Source: Paludibacterium denitrificans (GTDB lineage Bacteria > Pseudomonadota > Gammaproteobacteria > Burkholderiales > Chromobacteriaceae). From it: a DNA stretch of 64,000 nt. Where the stretch lies: assembly GCF_009707705.1 (NCBI RefSeq), contig NZ_WLYX01000001.1, positions 1,922,001 through 1,986,000 of the forward strand. The letters are read 5' to 3'. Positions 1 to 11,864 of the stretch are shown piece after piece. The position numbers were made by a program, and so were the translations under genes. The notes beneath the pieces were generated by a model, which saw only the letters and a list, made by a program, of their open reading frames with translations, had not been told where the DNA came from and ran no database searches. How positions within the stretch are numbered: position 1 is the first letter of the stretch; each line of letters opens with the position of its first letter.

Positions 1-1155
<1,155 letters not shown>

Positions 1156-1187
1156 TCACTTTAAAAACAATCAGGGTTGGCCGAAAC

Positions 1188-2087
1188 TCAACGGGTCAGC
1201 CGCGCCGCCAGACCGGCGGCCAATTGCTGCGCGGCCGTTGGCTGAAAGCGGAAGAAGAGTTCCGGTTCAATCATTTCCAGTTCCATGATGGCGAGTTGGT
1301 AAGCGTTATCGCGGATGGCATCGACCCGCGCATACAGCACGTCAAATGGCACGGCGGCAACGGCGGCTTCGGCGAAAGCAATTTCTTCCGGCGTGGGTAG
1401 GTGCGGATGCACGCTGCCACCGTGGTCATCCTGCACGCGGAAATCACCGGATTTCGGCGTTTTGCGAATGGCATGCGTGACCTTGCCATCAAGCACCATC
1501 AGCGACAGCTCGCCATGTTGCAGTACCTGTTGCTGAAACGGCTGCAGCATCAGGGCTTCGTGTTGCACCAGCTCGGCAAAGGTGCATTCCAGCGGCTCGC
1601 AGGCATCGTCCCGCAGGCGGTAGGTATGGCGCGCGGCACCGGATACCGTCGGCTTGAGGATGGCATCTGCCCAGCCACATGCCTCAACAACCTGGCGCAG
1701 CGTGCGCGGGTTACCCTGTTCAATGTAGTGCGTCGGTACGATGTTGATGCCGTTTTCGGCCAACCTTGCCAGATAGTGCTTGTCGATGTTCCAGCGGATC
1801 AGCTCGGCGCTATTGAACAGCCGGGTTTGCTGCGACACCCGTTCCAGCCATGGGGCAAATTCACCATAGCGGTCAAAATAATCCCACGTCGTGCGGAACA
1901 GCACTGAGCGCGTCTGGCTCCAGTCGAAGCGCTGGTCATCCCAGTTAAGGCGGGTGGCCTTGAGCCCCTGCTGTTGCAGGGCACTCAGCACCAGTCCATC
2001 TTCCTGATGCACCTGTCGGCTGTACCAATCCTGTTCATCGAGTGCCAGCAATTTGGCATCGGTCAACACGACAACATCGAACACCAT
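1188..2087 (-). CDS. ATP-grasp family protein (RimK/DcsG-like)
   Basis: A 299-residue protein with the layout of small ATP-grasp carboxylate-amine ligases. An N-terminal pre-ATP-grasp region carries RSVLFRTTWDYF. A central nucleotide-binding part follows with WNIDKHYLARLAENGI, the lysine of DAILKPTVSGAARHTY and EALMLQPFQQQ. The C-terminal metal-binding part contains YARVDAIRD and ELEMIEPELFFR. Substrate is not predictable from sequence; relatives in this subfamily include the cycloserine ligase DcsG and glutathione-synthetase-like proteins. The frame is open throughout. One uptake-like 11-mer lies inside it (1755-1765) and another just after its stop (1175-1185). Confidence 0.8.
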   Translation of the reverse strand: MVFDVVVLTDAKLLALDEQDWYSRQVHQEDGLVLSALQQQGLKATRLNWDDQRFDWSQTRSVLFRTTWDYFDRYGEFAPWLERVSQQTRLFNSAELIRWNIDKHYLARLAENGINIVPTHYIEQGNPRTLRQVVEACGWADAILKPTVSGAARHTYRLRDDACEPLECTFAELVQHEALMLQPFQQQVLQHGELSLMVLDGKVTHAIRKTPKSGDFRVQDDHGGSVHPHLPTPEEIAFAEAAVAAVPFDVLYARVDAIRDNAYQLAIMELEMIEPELFFRFQPTAAQQLAAGLAARLTR

Positions 2088-2103
2088 GCGTTACCTCAAA
2101 TTC

Positions 2104-2132
2104 AAGAAAAACGGCGAGGTTTGGCTCGCCGT
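2104..2132 (-). terminator. Rho-independent terminator of ffh
   Basis: The arms ACGGCGAG and CTCGCCGT (2111-2118 and 2125-2132) flank a 6-base loop. Read on the minus strand they are followed by a T-rich tail, directly after the ffh stop codon. Confidence 0.8.
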
Positions 2133-2137
2133 CGGGC

Positions 2138-3491
2138 TTACATGCCGGGCATCATGCCCTTCATGCCGCGCATCATCTTGGCCAGTCCGCCCTTGGAGAA
2201 CTGTTTCATCATCTTTTGCGTCTGCTCGAACTGGCTGAGCAAACGGTTCACTTCCTGTACCGTAACGCCAGAACCCGCCGCGATACGACGCTTGCGGCTG
2301 GCCTTGATCAGTTCCGGTTTGTGGCGCTCAGCTGGTGTCATCGAGTTGATGATGCCCTCGATGCGGCGCATGGCGTTTTCCGCTTCGGCACCTTGCACAC
2401 CCTTGGCCAATTGGCCGATCTGGCCCGGCATTTTTTCCAGCAGGTTGGTCATGCCGCCCATTTTTTTCATCTGCTGCATCTGCGCCTTGAAGTCTTCCAG
2501 ATCAAATCCTTTGCCGGATTTGAGCTTCTTGGCCATCTTGGCGGCTTCTTCCTGATCGATGCCTTTTTGCACGTCTTCGATCAGCGACAGCACATCGCCC
2601 ATGCCGAGAATACGGCTGGCGATCCGGTCCGGGTAGAACGGTTCCAGTCCGGAAACCTTTTCCCCCACACCGATAAACTTGATCGGCTTGCCGGTGACAT
2701 GGCGTACCGACAGCGCGGCGCCACCACGGGCATCACCGTCCATTTTGGTGAGGATGACACCGGTCAGCGGCAAGGCCTCGTTAAAGGCCTGTGCAGTATT
2801 CACCGCATCCTGCCCCTGCATCGCATCGACCACAAACAGCGTTTCCACCGGATTGATGGCGGCATGCAGCTGCTTGATTTCGGCCATCATGGCTTCGTCA
2901 ATCGCCAGTCGGCTTAAGCGGTATCCACCATCACAACATCGAAGAAATGACGTTTGGCGTGGTCAATGGCGGCGGTGGCAATGTCAACCGGCTTCTGGCT
3001 GCCGTCGGACGGGAACCACTCCACGCCTACCTGTTCGGCCAACAGCTTCAACTGCTCGATGGCGGCGGGGCGATACACGTCGGCAGAAACCACCAGCACT
3101 TTTTTCTTCTGGCTTTCCTTCAACAGCTTGGCCAGCTTGCCCACCGTAGTGGTTTTACCGGCACCCTGCAGGCTTACCATCAGCACGATGGCTGGCGGTA
3201 CGGCGGCCGGGTTGAGCGCATCGTTGGTGTCGCCCATCAGGCGCACCAGTTCTTCGTTGACCACGCCGATCAGGGCTTGGCCCGGCGTCAGGCTGCCCAT
3301 AACCTCCCGGCCAAGGGCGCGCTCCTTGATCTGGGTGATAAAGGTCTTGACGACGGGCAAGGCCACGTCGGCTTCCAGCAGCGCCATGCGTACCTCGCGC
3401 AAGGCGTCCGGATGTTGGATTCGGTCAGCCGCGCTTGGCCGCGCAGCGTTTTCATCACGCCGGACAGGCGGGAAGTCAGGTTGTCTAGCAT
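2138..3491 (-). CDS. ffh: Signal recognition particle GTPase Ffh
   Basis: Binds signal peptides and 4.5S RNA and docks with FtsY to deliver inner-membrane proteins. The N-terminus (MLDNLTSRLSGVMKTLRGQ) begins at 3491. The G domain shows GAGKTTTVGKLAK (G1), VVMVDTA (G3) and TKMDGDARGG (G4). The M domain is methionine-rich and ends MRGMKGMMPGM. Two frame breaks occur. Near 3412, NIQDALREVR requires CCAGG where CCGG is written. At 2911-2919, DTAGRLAIDEA requires GCCGGC where GCTTAAGC is written. This gene is essential in most bacteria and the rest is perfect, so both are taken as sequence errors. Confidence 0.96.
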
Positions 3492-3600
3492 GTGGCGTCC
3501 TTACTGTCTGCCAACGGGGAGCAGGTTGGTGTAGACTCTCAAACTGTTAATTTTATCACGACCCACCGGCTTAACGCCCGCAATTGATTGCCTATCACAC

Positions 3601-4421
3601 ATGACCGGATTCCCGCTCGTCCTGAACCTGTTGCTCATTCTGGCCTATGGTGCCTTTTCCGGCACTTCATCGGGCACTGGCGCGGTGTCGCTGTTTTGCC
3701 ACGTGCGCCGCGGCTCGAACATACCTTGCTGGGCGTGGTGTTGCTGCTGCACGCCTTGGCCGTGTTGCAGCCGCTGGCTGGCGGCCCGTGGGTGTCGCTT
3801 GGGGTTGGCCGTGCCTTGTCGGTGGTGGTGTGGCTGATGCTGGTGATTTACTGGACCTGCAGCTTTTTCTATCGGGTGGAAGGGCTGCAGATCTTCATGA
3901 TGCCGCTGGCCATGTGCACCTTGCTGTTTGCCTTGCTGTTTCCCGGTAGTCATGTTGTGCATGATCTGTCCAACCCGGCCTTTGTTCTGCATATTCTGGT
4001 GTCGATGATGGCTTACAGCCTGTTTGCCATTGGCGCCTTGCTGGCGGTGTTGATGCTGGTGTTGATCAAGGCGCTGCACGACAAGCGCGGGTTGCCGCTG
4101 GTGCGCCAGTTGCCCCCGTTGCTATCGCTGGAAAAAATGATGTTTCAGGTGATCGGTGTGGGTTTCCTGTTGCTCACCGTGTCATTGTTGACGGGCATTG
4201 TGTTTTCCGAAGAGGTGTTTGGCAAACCGGCCGCGTTGACGCATAAAACCGTATTCGGCGTGTTGTCGTGGGGCTTGTTTGGCGCCTTGCTGCTGGGGCG
4301 CAAGCTCAAAGGCTGGCGTGGTAAAGTGGCCATTCGCTGGACTCTGGCCGGTTTCGCTGCCTTGATGTTGGCGTATATCGGTACCAAAATGGTGCTTGAA
4401 CTAGTTTTGCACCGTTATTAA
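3601..4421 (+). CDS. CcsA/HemX-like cytochrome c assembly membrane protein
   Basis: An integral membrane protein of about 273 residues with eight or so hydrophobic segments, like the YpjD/CcsA family next to ffh in many proteobacteria. It is thought to act in heme handling or cytochrome c maturation. The start is MTGFPLVLNLLLILAYGAF at 3601; a longer ATG start at 3588 is an artefact of the break. The frame shifts at about 3658, where CCAGG seems to have lost its A (written CCGG). The gene is divergent from ffh, and the shared 110-base gap should hold both promoters. The family is assigned from hydrophobicity pattern and neighbourhood, so its role is less certain than its fold. Confidence 0.82.
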
Positions 4422-4473
4422 TTCTTTGTCATAGTGTAACGGTTACCCACGTTTATCCAAGAAGGAGCTGGAA

Positions 4474-4861
4474 ATGAAGAAGCTGCTTGCCCTGTTTGTC
4501 AGCCTGTTGTTCCTTTGTTCTGCAGCCTTTGCCGCGGTTAACCTCAATACGGCGACGCAAGAACAACTGGACGCGCTCAAAGGTGTCGGCCCGGTCAAGG
4601 CCAAGGCCATTATTGATTACCGCACCAAGAATGGCCCGTTCAAAACCGTGGATGACCTGAAAAAGGTGCCGGGTTTTGGTGATAAAACCCCGGAGAAACT
4701 GCGCAAGGATATCTCCGTGTCCGGCGCTACCACGCTGCCCGCTGCAGCTCCGGCTGGCAAGGCTGCCGCTAAACCAGCCGTAGCCCCGGCGGCTAAGCCG
4801 ACAAATCTGCCGCCAAGCCGGGCAAGGCAGAAGCCTCCAAACCGGTAGCCAAAAAGAAATA
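4474..4861 (+). CDS. comEA: ComEA-like helix-hairpin-helix DNA-binding protein
   Basis: A small exported protein of about 128 residues. It has a signal peptide (MKKLLALFVSLLFLCSAAFA), then a ComEA helix-hairpin-helix pair (VNLNTATQEQLDALKGVGPVK and FKTVDDLKKVPGFGDK), then an Ala/Pro/Lys-rich tail. Relatives bind incoming DNA in the periplasm during natural transformation. A GAAGGAG ribosome site precedes the ATG. The tail loses one base near 4801, and correcting it extends the protein to the TAA at 4861 with a basic VAKKK end. A uptake-like 11-mer lies 60 bases downstream (4920-4930). Confidence 0.88.
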
Positions 4862-4884
4862 ATCCTGACCGTCTTGTCAGACGT

Positions 4885-4914
4885 AAAAATGCCCCGTAAA
4901 CCGGGGCATTTTTT
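4885..4914. terminator. Bidirectional terminator between comEA and photolyase
   Basis: AATGCCCCG and CGGGGCATT pair around a short loop. Runs of T on the plus strand and of A before the stem let it serve both convergent genes. Confidence 0.8.
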
Positions 4915-4934
4915 ATGGTTTCGGCCAACCTGTG

Positions 4935-6342
4935 TTAAGCCGGTGTTTTGCCAAACAGTGCCAATGCTTTTTCCCGCTGGACGGCATGATCTACGATCGG
5001 TTGTGGGTAGTCGCGCCCCAGAGCGAACCCCAGTGGCAACTGCCGAGCCATCCACGGCGCATGAATACTCTTATTATCCAGTGCGCTCAGTTCTGGTACG
5101 TAGCGGCGTATGAACTTGCCCTCAGGGTCAAATTTTTGCGACTGCGTGACCGGATTGAAGATGCGGAAGTAGGGCTGTGCATCACAACCGGTGGAGGCGG
5201 CCCACTGCCAACCCCCATTGTTGGCGGCCAGATCAAAGTCCAGCAGCTGGTCAGCAAAATAGCGTTCCCCCCCAGCGCCAGTCGATCAGCAAGTCCTTCA
5301 CCAGAAAGCTGGCCGCAATCATGCGCAACCGGTTGTGCATGTAGCCGCTCTGGTTCAATTGGCGCATCGCGGCATCCACCAGCGGGTAGCCGGTTTGCCC
5401 CGCGCACCGGGCGTCAAACCAGTCCTGATTATTTGGGTAGCCCAGATCACGGTATTCCGCTTTGAAGCTCTGCCGCGCAACGTCCGGGAAATGCCACAAA
5501 AACTGCTGATAGAACTCGCGCCAGATCAGCTCGTTCAACCAGCACAGTGCGCCTTCGCTCCCATCGTACCGGGCAAATTGCACCAGCTTGCGTATCGAGA
5601 TCGTGCCAAAGCGCAGATGGGTCGACAGGTACGATACGCCCTTCGTCGCTGGGAAATCGCGCCACTCTTTATACCAGCGGATACGCTGGATGAAGTCGGC
5701 AAACAATTGCGCCGCGCCGCGCGGGCCTGCTGCCAGTTTGAGTTCCTCCAGATGGACGTTGCCAAAGCCCAGTTCGGCCAACGTGGGCAAAGGCGTCGCG
5801 TCCAGTGGATAGAGGCGCGACGGCAGATCATCTATGGCATAAGTGCTAACCGCCGTTGTTGACAACTTTTTCAGCCACGCGTTCTTATAAGGTGTGAACA
5901 CGGTATAAGGCTTGCCGCTGCCCGAGAGTACCTCGTTACACTCAAAAATCACCTGATCCTTGCTCAGGTGCAGTGTTCGCCCTTGTTCGGCCAACCTTGT
6001 TGCGACGGCCGTATCGCGTGCCCGGGCATCGGGCTCGTAATCCGTGTTGGCGTACACATCGGCTGCACCAAGTTGTGCTGCCAATCTGGGAATCTCCTCC
6101 ACCGGGTCGCCCACCAGACAATACAAATCGCTACCGGCAGCCATCAACTCCTGTTTCAGCTCTGCAATCGTCTGCCAAATAAAACCCACCCGCCGGTCAT
6201 CAGCAGCACACCGATCAAGAATGCGACGATCAAATACAAACACACACAACACCGGCAAACCCGTTTGTACGGCGTGAAAAAGCGCAGCCTGATCGTCAAG
6301 CCGCAAATCGCGGCGCAGCCAGCACAAGGAGACAGATGGCAT
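4935..6342 (-). CDS. phrB: Deoxyribodipyrimidine photolyase
   Basis: Repairs UV cyclobutane dimers using FAD and light. The N-terminal Rossmann-like antenna domain begins MPSVSLCWLRRDLRLDDQAAL (an in-frame ATG at 6351 is an alternative start). The helical FAD domain contains STHLRFGTISIR, WLNELIWREFYQ, GYPLVDAAMRQL and GYMHNRLRMIAASFLVKDL. Near 5272 a run of seven C puts the ribosome out of frame; with six, the protein continues YFADQLLDFDLAANNGGWQW to a TAA at 4935-4937. Length is then about 468 residues, normal for class I photolyases. One uptake-like 11-mer lies inside the gene (5986-5996). Confidence 0.95.
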
Positions 6343-6707
6343 GGTCAACAAAGATCCTGAAGTTGGTTGGAATGATGAAAACGTCTTGCTACCCCAGTTC
6401 AGACTGGCTGATGAGATTCGTCTTTTGGTGTTTTCACAACACTTTTATCGCCTTGTTGTATTTATGTTGCAACAAGTTTTTTGTGCGAAAATCAATAAAA
6501 CATATAAAAATCAATAACTTGTTTTGTTTTTGCTGCAATGACACCCAAAACACGGCAAAGCAGGTGTCCAGTGCTTTTGTATTTTCACAACGAAGGACTT
6601 ATATTTCGGACAGCAACTACCGAAGTAGGTAGTGGATAAATGTCCGGGTTGCCGGTTCGCTGGCAGATCAACAGGACTAAATTAACTGACTTCGAAAGGA
6701 ATTAGCG
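6343..6707. promoter_or_regulatory. AT-rich intergenic region upstream of the porin
   Basis: These 365 bases contain no convincing gene and are much richer in A and T than the flanks. CTTGTTG (6452-6458) and CAACAAG (6470-6476) pair and are followed by six T residues, so a terminator or leader attenuator is possible. The porin ribosome site GAAAGGA is at its right end. I could not pick a single promoter with confidence. Confidence 0.45.
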
Positions 6708-7792
6708 ATGAACAAGAAGCTGATCGCCGCTGCCCGGCTGTACTGCCGACTGCCGCTGCCATGGCCGATGTAACCCTGTACGGTACCATCGAAGCTGATA
6801 TCGAAAATGGTAAAGCCTACAACTACGGCTTCTCCAAAGCTGACGGTAAGCTGAAATCCGGTACCAACATCGACGATACCGGTTCCCTGATCGGTTTCAA
6901 GGGTACTGAAGATCTGGGTAACGGTCTGAAAGCCATCTGGCAAGTTGAACAAGGCCTGAACATTGATGGTTCTACCGCTTACCAAGGTAATGCTTATGGC
7001 AACACCTTTGCTACCCGCGACTCGTTCGTAGGCCTGGAAGGTGGTTTCGGTAAGGTTCGCTTGGGTAAACTGAGCACCAACCTGAACTCCGACATGGAAG
7101 CTCCGGATGCGTGGCTCTATGGTAAAGGTGTTAACGGTCTGACCTACAGCTCCATGAATGTACTGGACGGCCGTCTGAACAACGCCATCCGCTACGACTC
7201 TCCGGAACTGTACGGCTTCAAAGCTACCTTGGCTTATGGCTTTGGTGAGAAAAATATCTCCGCGACCAACGACAAGACCCAGCCGGAATACAACGTAGGC
7301 CTGGCTTACCAAAATGCCGGTTACTTTGCTAGCTTCGGTTACGTAGCAGCCCGCAACCAGCTCGATAATGCTGGTGAAACCAAGACTGCCAACTACTGGC
7401 GCTTGGAAGGCGGCTACAACGCCAACAACCTGTTGGTAGCTGCTTACTACGGCAAGTCTAAAGCTTATGCTGGTGGTTCTGCTCTGACCCAATATGTTGA
7501 TCTGGTGCCGGGTGTATTGGCTGACGGTCAACAACTGAAAACTACCGAATATGGCGTAACTGTTGGCTACACTCTGGGTGCTTTCACTCCGAAGTTCTCC
7601 TATGGCCGTGTTTCGGACATCAAAGTTGATGGCGAAAAGCAAGACGAGAAAATCAACCAATACGTAGTTGGTGTTGACTATGCTCTGAGCAAGCGTACTA
7701 CCGCTTACACCTCTCTGGGCTTCGCTCATCACAAGGCTGATGGTCTGGAAAACGAACGCACCTTCGCTGTTGGCGTACAACACAAGTTCTAA
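6708..7792 (+). CDS. Gram-negative general porin, outer membrane
   Basis: A 16-stranded trimeric porin of the Neisseriales/Burkholderiales type, about 361 residues, forming diffusion channels. The protein starts MNKKLIAAALAVLPTAAMA (signal peptide), then ADVTLYGTIEADIE, the usual first strand. PDAWLYGKG, with the constriction-loop region after it, and the C-terminal FAVGVQHKF with terminal Phe (an assembly signal) support the call. The signal peptide is broken at 6726, where CCTGG is written CCGG; without the correction the ATG at 6708 cannot reach the mature part. Codon use favours highly expressed codons. A strong terminator follows. Confidence 0.95.
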
Positions 7793-7816
7793 TCTGTTCG
7801 CAGATTACACTTGAAG

Positions 7817-7843
7817 AAAAAGGCTGCTTCGGCAGCCTTTTTT
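7817..7843 (+). terminator. Porin terminator
   Basis: AAGGCTGC TTCG GCAGCCTT forms a tetraloop hairpin followed by a T-run just after the porin stop. Confidence 0.9.
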
Positions 7844-8038
7844 GTTTCTATCGTTTACTCGGGGAGCCATGGGCTGATTGCCTGTTGCCTCCCATGTTTA
7901 TCCCGTGTGGATTCGACGCTCTTGGCGTGCGTTGTGGCAGCGTTTCGGGTAAAGTCGAAAGCTCGTAATGTTCAATGTGTGGTGTTAACAGGGCAATGGT
8001 GTCATTGTCCTGTCTGCTGACGGGGTGGTTTGCGCGCT

Positions 8039-9755
8039 ATGGAAGTTTCTGCTGGTATTTCCGGCCTTGGACGGGCGCTGGTTCAGAATAACATGTTGCT
8101 GTTGCAGGACGCCGAGGCGATTCATCGTCAGGCTGTTGCCTCTAATATCAGCTTTGTTGAGCAACTGATCATCAGCAAGAAAATGGCGGCAGAAGATGTG
8201 GCGAGGTTTGCTTCGCGTACCTTTGGCTATCCGCTGCTTGATTTGTCCGCCATGGATGTCGAGCAGTTACCAAAAGGGCTGGTGGACGACGAACTGGTGG
8301 CTAGCTAGGCGTTTGGTGCCCTTGTTCAAACGCGGCAGCAAGCTGTATATCGGTACGTCCGATCCCACCCAGACTTCGGCTTTCCACGCCATCACCTTTA
8401 AAACCGGCATGACGGTAGAGGTGATTGTGGTCGAGGACGATAAACTGTCCAAGGCCATCACCAAACTCAAGGAAGACGCCACCGTAGCAATCAAGGCGTT
8501 GGAGGATGAGGACTTTGGTGAACTGGAGTTTGCCGACCCGGATGCACCAACGGCGAGTAGCGCGGATGCCGCTCAGCCGGATGTGGACGACGCACCTATC
8601 GTCAAATTCATTCATAAAATCCTGTTGGACGCAGTAAATGCGGGCGCTTCCGATATCCACTTTGAGCCTTACGAGAAGTTCTACCGCATTCGTTACCGGA
8701 TTGACGGGGAACTGAAAGAAATTGTGCAGCCGCCATTGCTGTTGAAAGAAAAGATGGCCTCCCGGATCAAGGTCATTTCACGCCTGGATATTTCGGAAAA
8801 GCGTGTGCCGCAGGATGGTCGCCTGAAACTGGTGATTTCCAAAACACACGCTATCGACTTCCGGGTCAGTACCTTGCCTACGCTGTTTGGCGAAAAAATC
8901 GTGATGCGGATTTTGGACTCGTCCGCCGCCTCGCTGAATATCGAACAATTAGGCTTTGAGCCCGAGCAGAAAAAACTGTTGTTGGATGCCATTGCCCGAC
9001 CCTATGGCATGGTGTTGGTGACCGGGCCAACGGGTAGCGGTAAAACCGTGTCGCTCTATACGTGTCTTAATATTCTCAACAAGCCGGATATCAATATTTC
9101 CACTGCCGAAGATCCGGTCGAAATCAACCTGCCCGGCATCAATCAGGTTAACGTTAACGAGAAAGCTGGTTTGACCTTTGCCTCGGCGCTGCGTGCTTTC
9201 TTGCGGCAAGATCCGGATGTCATCATGGTGGGGGAAATCCGAGATCTGGAAACCTCGGATATTGCGATCAAGGCGGCTCAAACCGGTCACTTGGTGTTCT
9301 CCACACTCCACACCAACAACGCGCCAGCGACATTGACTCGCTTGATCAACATGGGGGTGGCACCGTTCAACGTGGCCAGTTCGGTATTGTTGATCATGGC
9401 GCAGCGCCCGGCGCGCCGATTGTGCAGCCATTGCAAGGCACCGGTGGATATCCCGCATGAAGCGCTGTTGCGTGCGGGGTTCAAGGAAGAAGAGCTGGAT
9501 GGTAGCTGGACATCCTATGGTCCGGTTGGCTGTGATGCGTGTCGGGGAACCGGTTACAAGGGGCGTACCGGTATTTATGAGATCATGCCCATTACCGATG
9601 CCATGACGCGTCTTATCATGAAAAATGGCACAGCCGTGGATATTGCCGATTTGGCCTTGCGGGAAGGTATGGTTGACTTGCGCCATTCTGGGTTGCTCAA
9701 GGTGAAGCAGGGGGTGACTTCACTGGCCGAGATTGAAGCGGTGACCAACGATTAA
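8039..9755 (+). CDS. pilB: Type IV pilus assembly ATPase PilB
   Basis: The hexameric ATPase that powers pilus extension at the cytoplasmic face of the inner membrane; needed for pilus-based motility and usually for DNA uptake. About 572 residues. A GspE-type N-terminal domain comes first, then the ATPase core with GPTGSGKT (Walker A, near residue 329), [19 protein letters not shown] (Walker B), TLHTNNA, and a C-terminal zinc knuckle CSHC...CDACRGTG. The start is ATGGAAGTTTCT at 8039. The frame breaks at 8299-8305: GCTAGGC is written where [12 protein letters not shown] demands GCCGGC. It is followed 16 bases on by pilC. Confidence 0.96.
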
Positions 9756-9771
9756 GAAAGTCGGACAGTAA

Positions 9772-10998
9772 ATGGCTACGATAACCAAGAAGGAAGCCGC
9801 TCCGGGTTTTATCTGGGAGTGGGAAGGCAAAGATCGTGCGGGCAAGGTGATCCGTGGTGAATTACGGGCGGAAACCGAAAACGTTGCCAAGACACAGTTG
9901 CGCTTAAGAGGGCGTGTCGATCATCAAGATCAAGCGTCGCCGGGGCGGTTTTGGCCGCAAGATCACTGAAAAAGATATCACCTTGTTTACCCGGCAGCTG
10001 TCGACCATGATGCGCGCCGGGGTGCCGCTGTTGCAGGCGTTTGATATCTCGGCCAAAGGGCATGGCAATCCAGCCGTGACCAAGATGCTGCTGGAGGTTC
10101 GGGCTGATGTGGAAACCGGTCTGTCGTTGGCCGAAGCCTTCCGCAAGCGTCCTCTTTATTTTGACAAGTTGTTCTGCAACATCATCGCCGCTAAGCGAAA
10201 CCGGTGGTGTGCTGGATTCCTTGCTGGACAAGCTGGCCACCTACAAAGAAAAGGTCATGGCGATCAAGGGCAAGATCAAGTCGGCCTTGATTTATCCTTC
10301 TGCCATTGTGGCCACCGCGTTCATCATCACCGCTGTCATCATGATTTATGTGATTCCGGCCTTCAAGGATCTGTTCTCCAGCTTCGGTGCCGACTTGCCC
10401 GCGCCGACGCTCATGGTGATCTGGCTGTCAGATAAATTCATCGCCTACTGGTGGTTGATCTTTGGTTCAATATTTGCCGCGATCTTTGGTGTGACCTATG
10501 CCTTCAAGCGCAGTCCAAGGATGCAGGAACAGATTGACCGAGTGGTTCTCAAGCTGCCGGTGGTGGGCGATATCATCCGCAAGGCCACTATCGCTCGCTG
10601 GAGCCGTACCACGGCAACATTGTTTGCTGCTGGTGTGCCTCTGTTTGAGGCGCTGGAGTCGGTCGGCGGGGCGGCGGGTAATCAGGTGTATGCCGAGGCA
10701 ACCAAGCAGATCCAGTCGGATGTGCGCTCGGGCTCCAGCCTCAACTACTCGATGCAGCGTACCGGTCTGTTTCCCAATATGGTGTTGCAGATGACCTCGA
10801 TTGGTGAGGAATCTGGCTCGCTGGATCAGATGCTGGACAAGGTGGCCGAGTTTTACGAAGAGGAAGTGGATAATGCCGTGGCGTCGCTCTCCAGCTTGCT
10901 GGAGCTAAGCCATCATGGTGATTCTCGGCGTGCTGATCGGCGGTCTGGTGATTGCCATGTATATGCCAATCTTCAAGATGGGGCAGGTGGTGGGTTGA
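9772..10998 (+). CDS. pilC: Type IV pilus inner-membrane platform protein PilC
   Basis: A polytopic inner-membrane platform linking PilB to the pilus. About 407 residues with two GspF domains, each ending in hydrophobic helices (YPSAIVATAFIITAVIMIYVI; the C-terminal MVILGVLIGGLVIAMYMP). Signature stretches are FTRQLSTMMRAGVPLLQAFD and RTTATLFAAGVPLFEALESV. Three breaks, at 9906, 10192 and 10905, all sit where the consensus needs GCCGGC (written GCTTAAG or GCTAAGC); correcting them restores QGVSIIKIKRR, NIIAAGETGGVLD and LLEPAIMVI. It ends 2 bases before pilD. Confidence 0.95.
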
Positions 10999-11000
10999 GC

Positions 11001-11864
11001 ATGGCGGATTTGGGTATGTTCTTTTCGGCCAACCCTGCACTGTTGGTCGTGATGGTTTTTGTGAGTGGATTGTTGCTTGGCAGCTTTCTCAATGTGGTGA
11101 TCCATCGTTTGCCAAAGATGATGGAACGGGCTTGGCAGCAGGAGTGTGCGGATTATCTGGGACAGGCTCATGCCGAGCTGCCCGACTATAATTTGTTGAC
11201 GCCGCCGTCACATTGCCCCATGTGCAATGCCCCGGTGCGGCCATGGCAGAATGTGCCGGTCTTGAGCTATCTGTTGCTCAAGGGGCGTTGCGCCAGTTGT
11301 CAGTCTGCCATCAGCCCGCGTTATCCGCTGGTTGAACTGGCTACCGGGCTGTTGTTTGCCGTGTTGGCCTGGCATTTTGGCTGGACGATCCAGTTGCCTG
11401 GCTATCTGCTGTTGACGGCGGTTCTGGTCGCGCTGACCTGTATTGATGCAGATACGCAATTGCTGCCGGATAGTTTGACCTTGCCGTTGTTGTGGGCCGG
11501 TTTGTTGTTCAACCTCTGGAGCGGTACGGTGCCATTGAGTGATGCCGTGCTCGGTGCGGCAGCGGGTTATCTATCCTTGTGGCTGGTGTATTGGGGGTTC
11601 CGGCTGGCAACCGGCAAGGAGGGCATGGGCTTTGGTGATTTTAAGCTTTTGGCCGCTCTGGGCGCTTGGTTAGGCTGGCAGATGCTGCCGTTAGTGATTC
11701 TTTTGTCCTCGTTGGTTGGGGCGATCATTGGCGTGGCGTTGATTCTGCTGGCGCGCTTGGGGCGTGGGCAGCCTTTGCCATTTGGCCCTTATCTGGCGGT
11801 GGCGGGGTGGATAGCCTTGTTGTGGGGGCATGACATCGTGGCGTGGTATCTGCATGCCTATTAG
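11001..11864 (+). CDS. pilD: Prepilin peptidase / N-methyltransferase PilD
   Basis: Cleaves type IV prepilin leaders and methylates the new N-terminus. It has 287 residues, many membrane helices, an N-terminal GSFLNVVIHRLP, a two-CxxC cytoplasmic loop (CPMC and CASC), and the two catalytic aspartates in CIDADTQLLPD and GFGDFKLLA. The frame is open. An uptake-like 11-mer is embedded near its N-terminus (11024-11034), read as FSANP. Its last codons overlap the coaE start, suggesting translational coupling within pilB-pilC-pilD-coaE. Confidence 0.97.
   Translation: MADLGMFFSANPALLVVMVFVSGLLLGSFLNVVIHRLPKMMERAWQQECADYLGQAHAELPDYNLLTPPSHCPMCNAPVRPWQNVPVLSYLLLKGRCASCQSAISPRYPLVELATGLLFAVLAWHFGWTIQLPGYLLLTAVLVALTCIDADTQLLPDSLTLPLLWAGLLFNLWSGTVPLSDAVLGAAAGYLSLWLVYWGFRLATGKEGMGFGDFKLLAALGAWLGWQMLPLVILLSSLVGAIIGVALILLARLGRGQPLPFGPYLAVAGWIALLWGHDIVAWYLHAY

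Noticed and set aside
6677..7783. A 368-residue minus-strand frame opposite the porin.
   Set aside because: The plus strand encodes a typical porin with signal peptide and terminal Phe; the opposite frame is a shadow.
9906..10910. Recurring CTTAAG strings as a palindromic regulatory motif or restriction site.
   Set aside because: They fall at codon positions where GCCGGC is needed to keep the frame, so they are call errors, not a biological motif.
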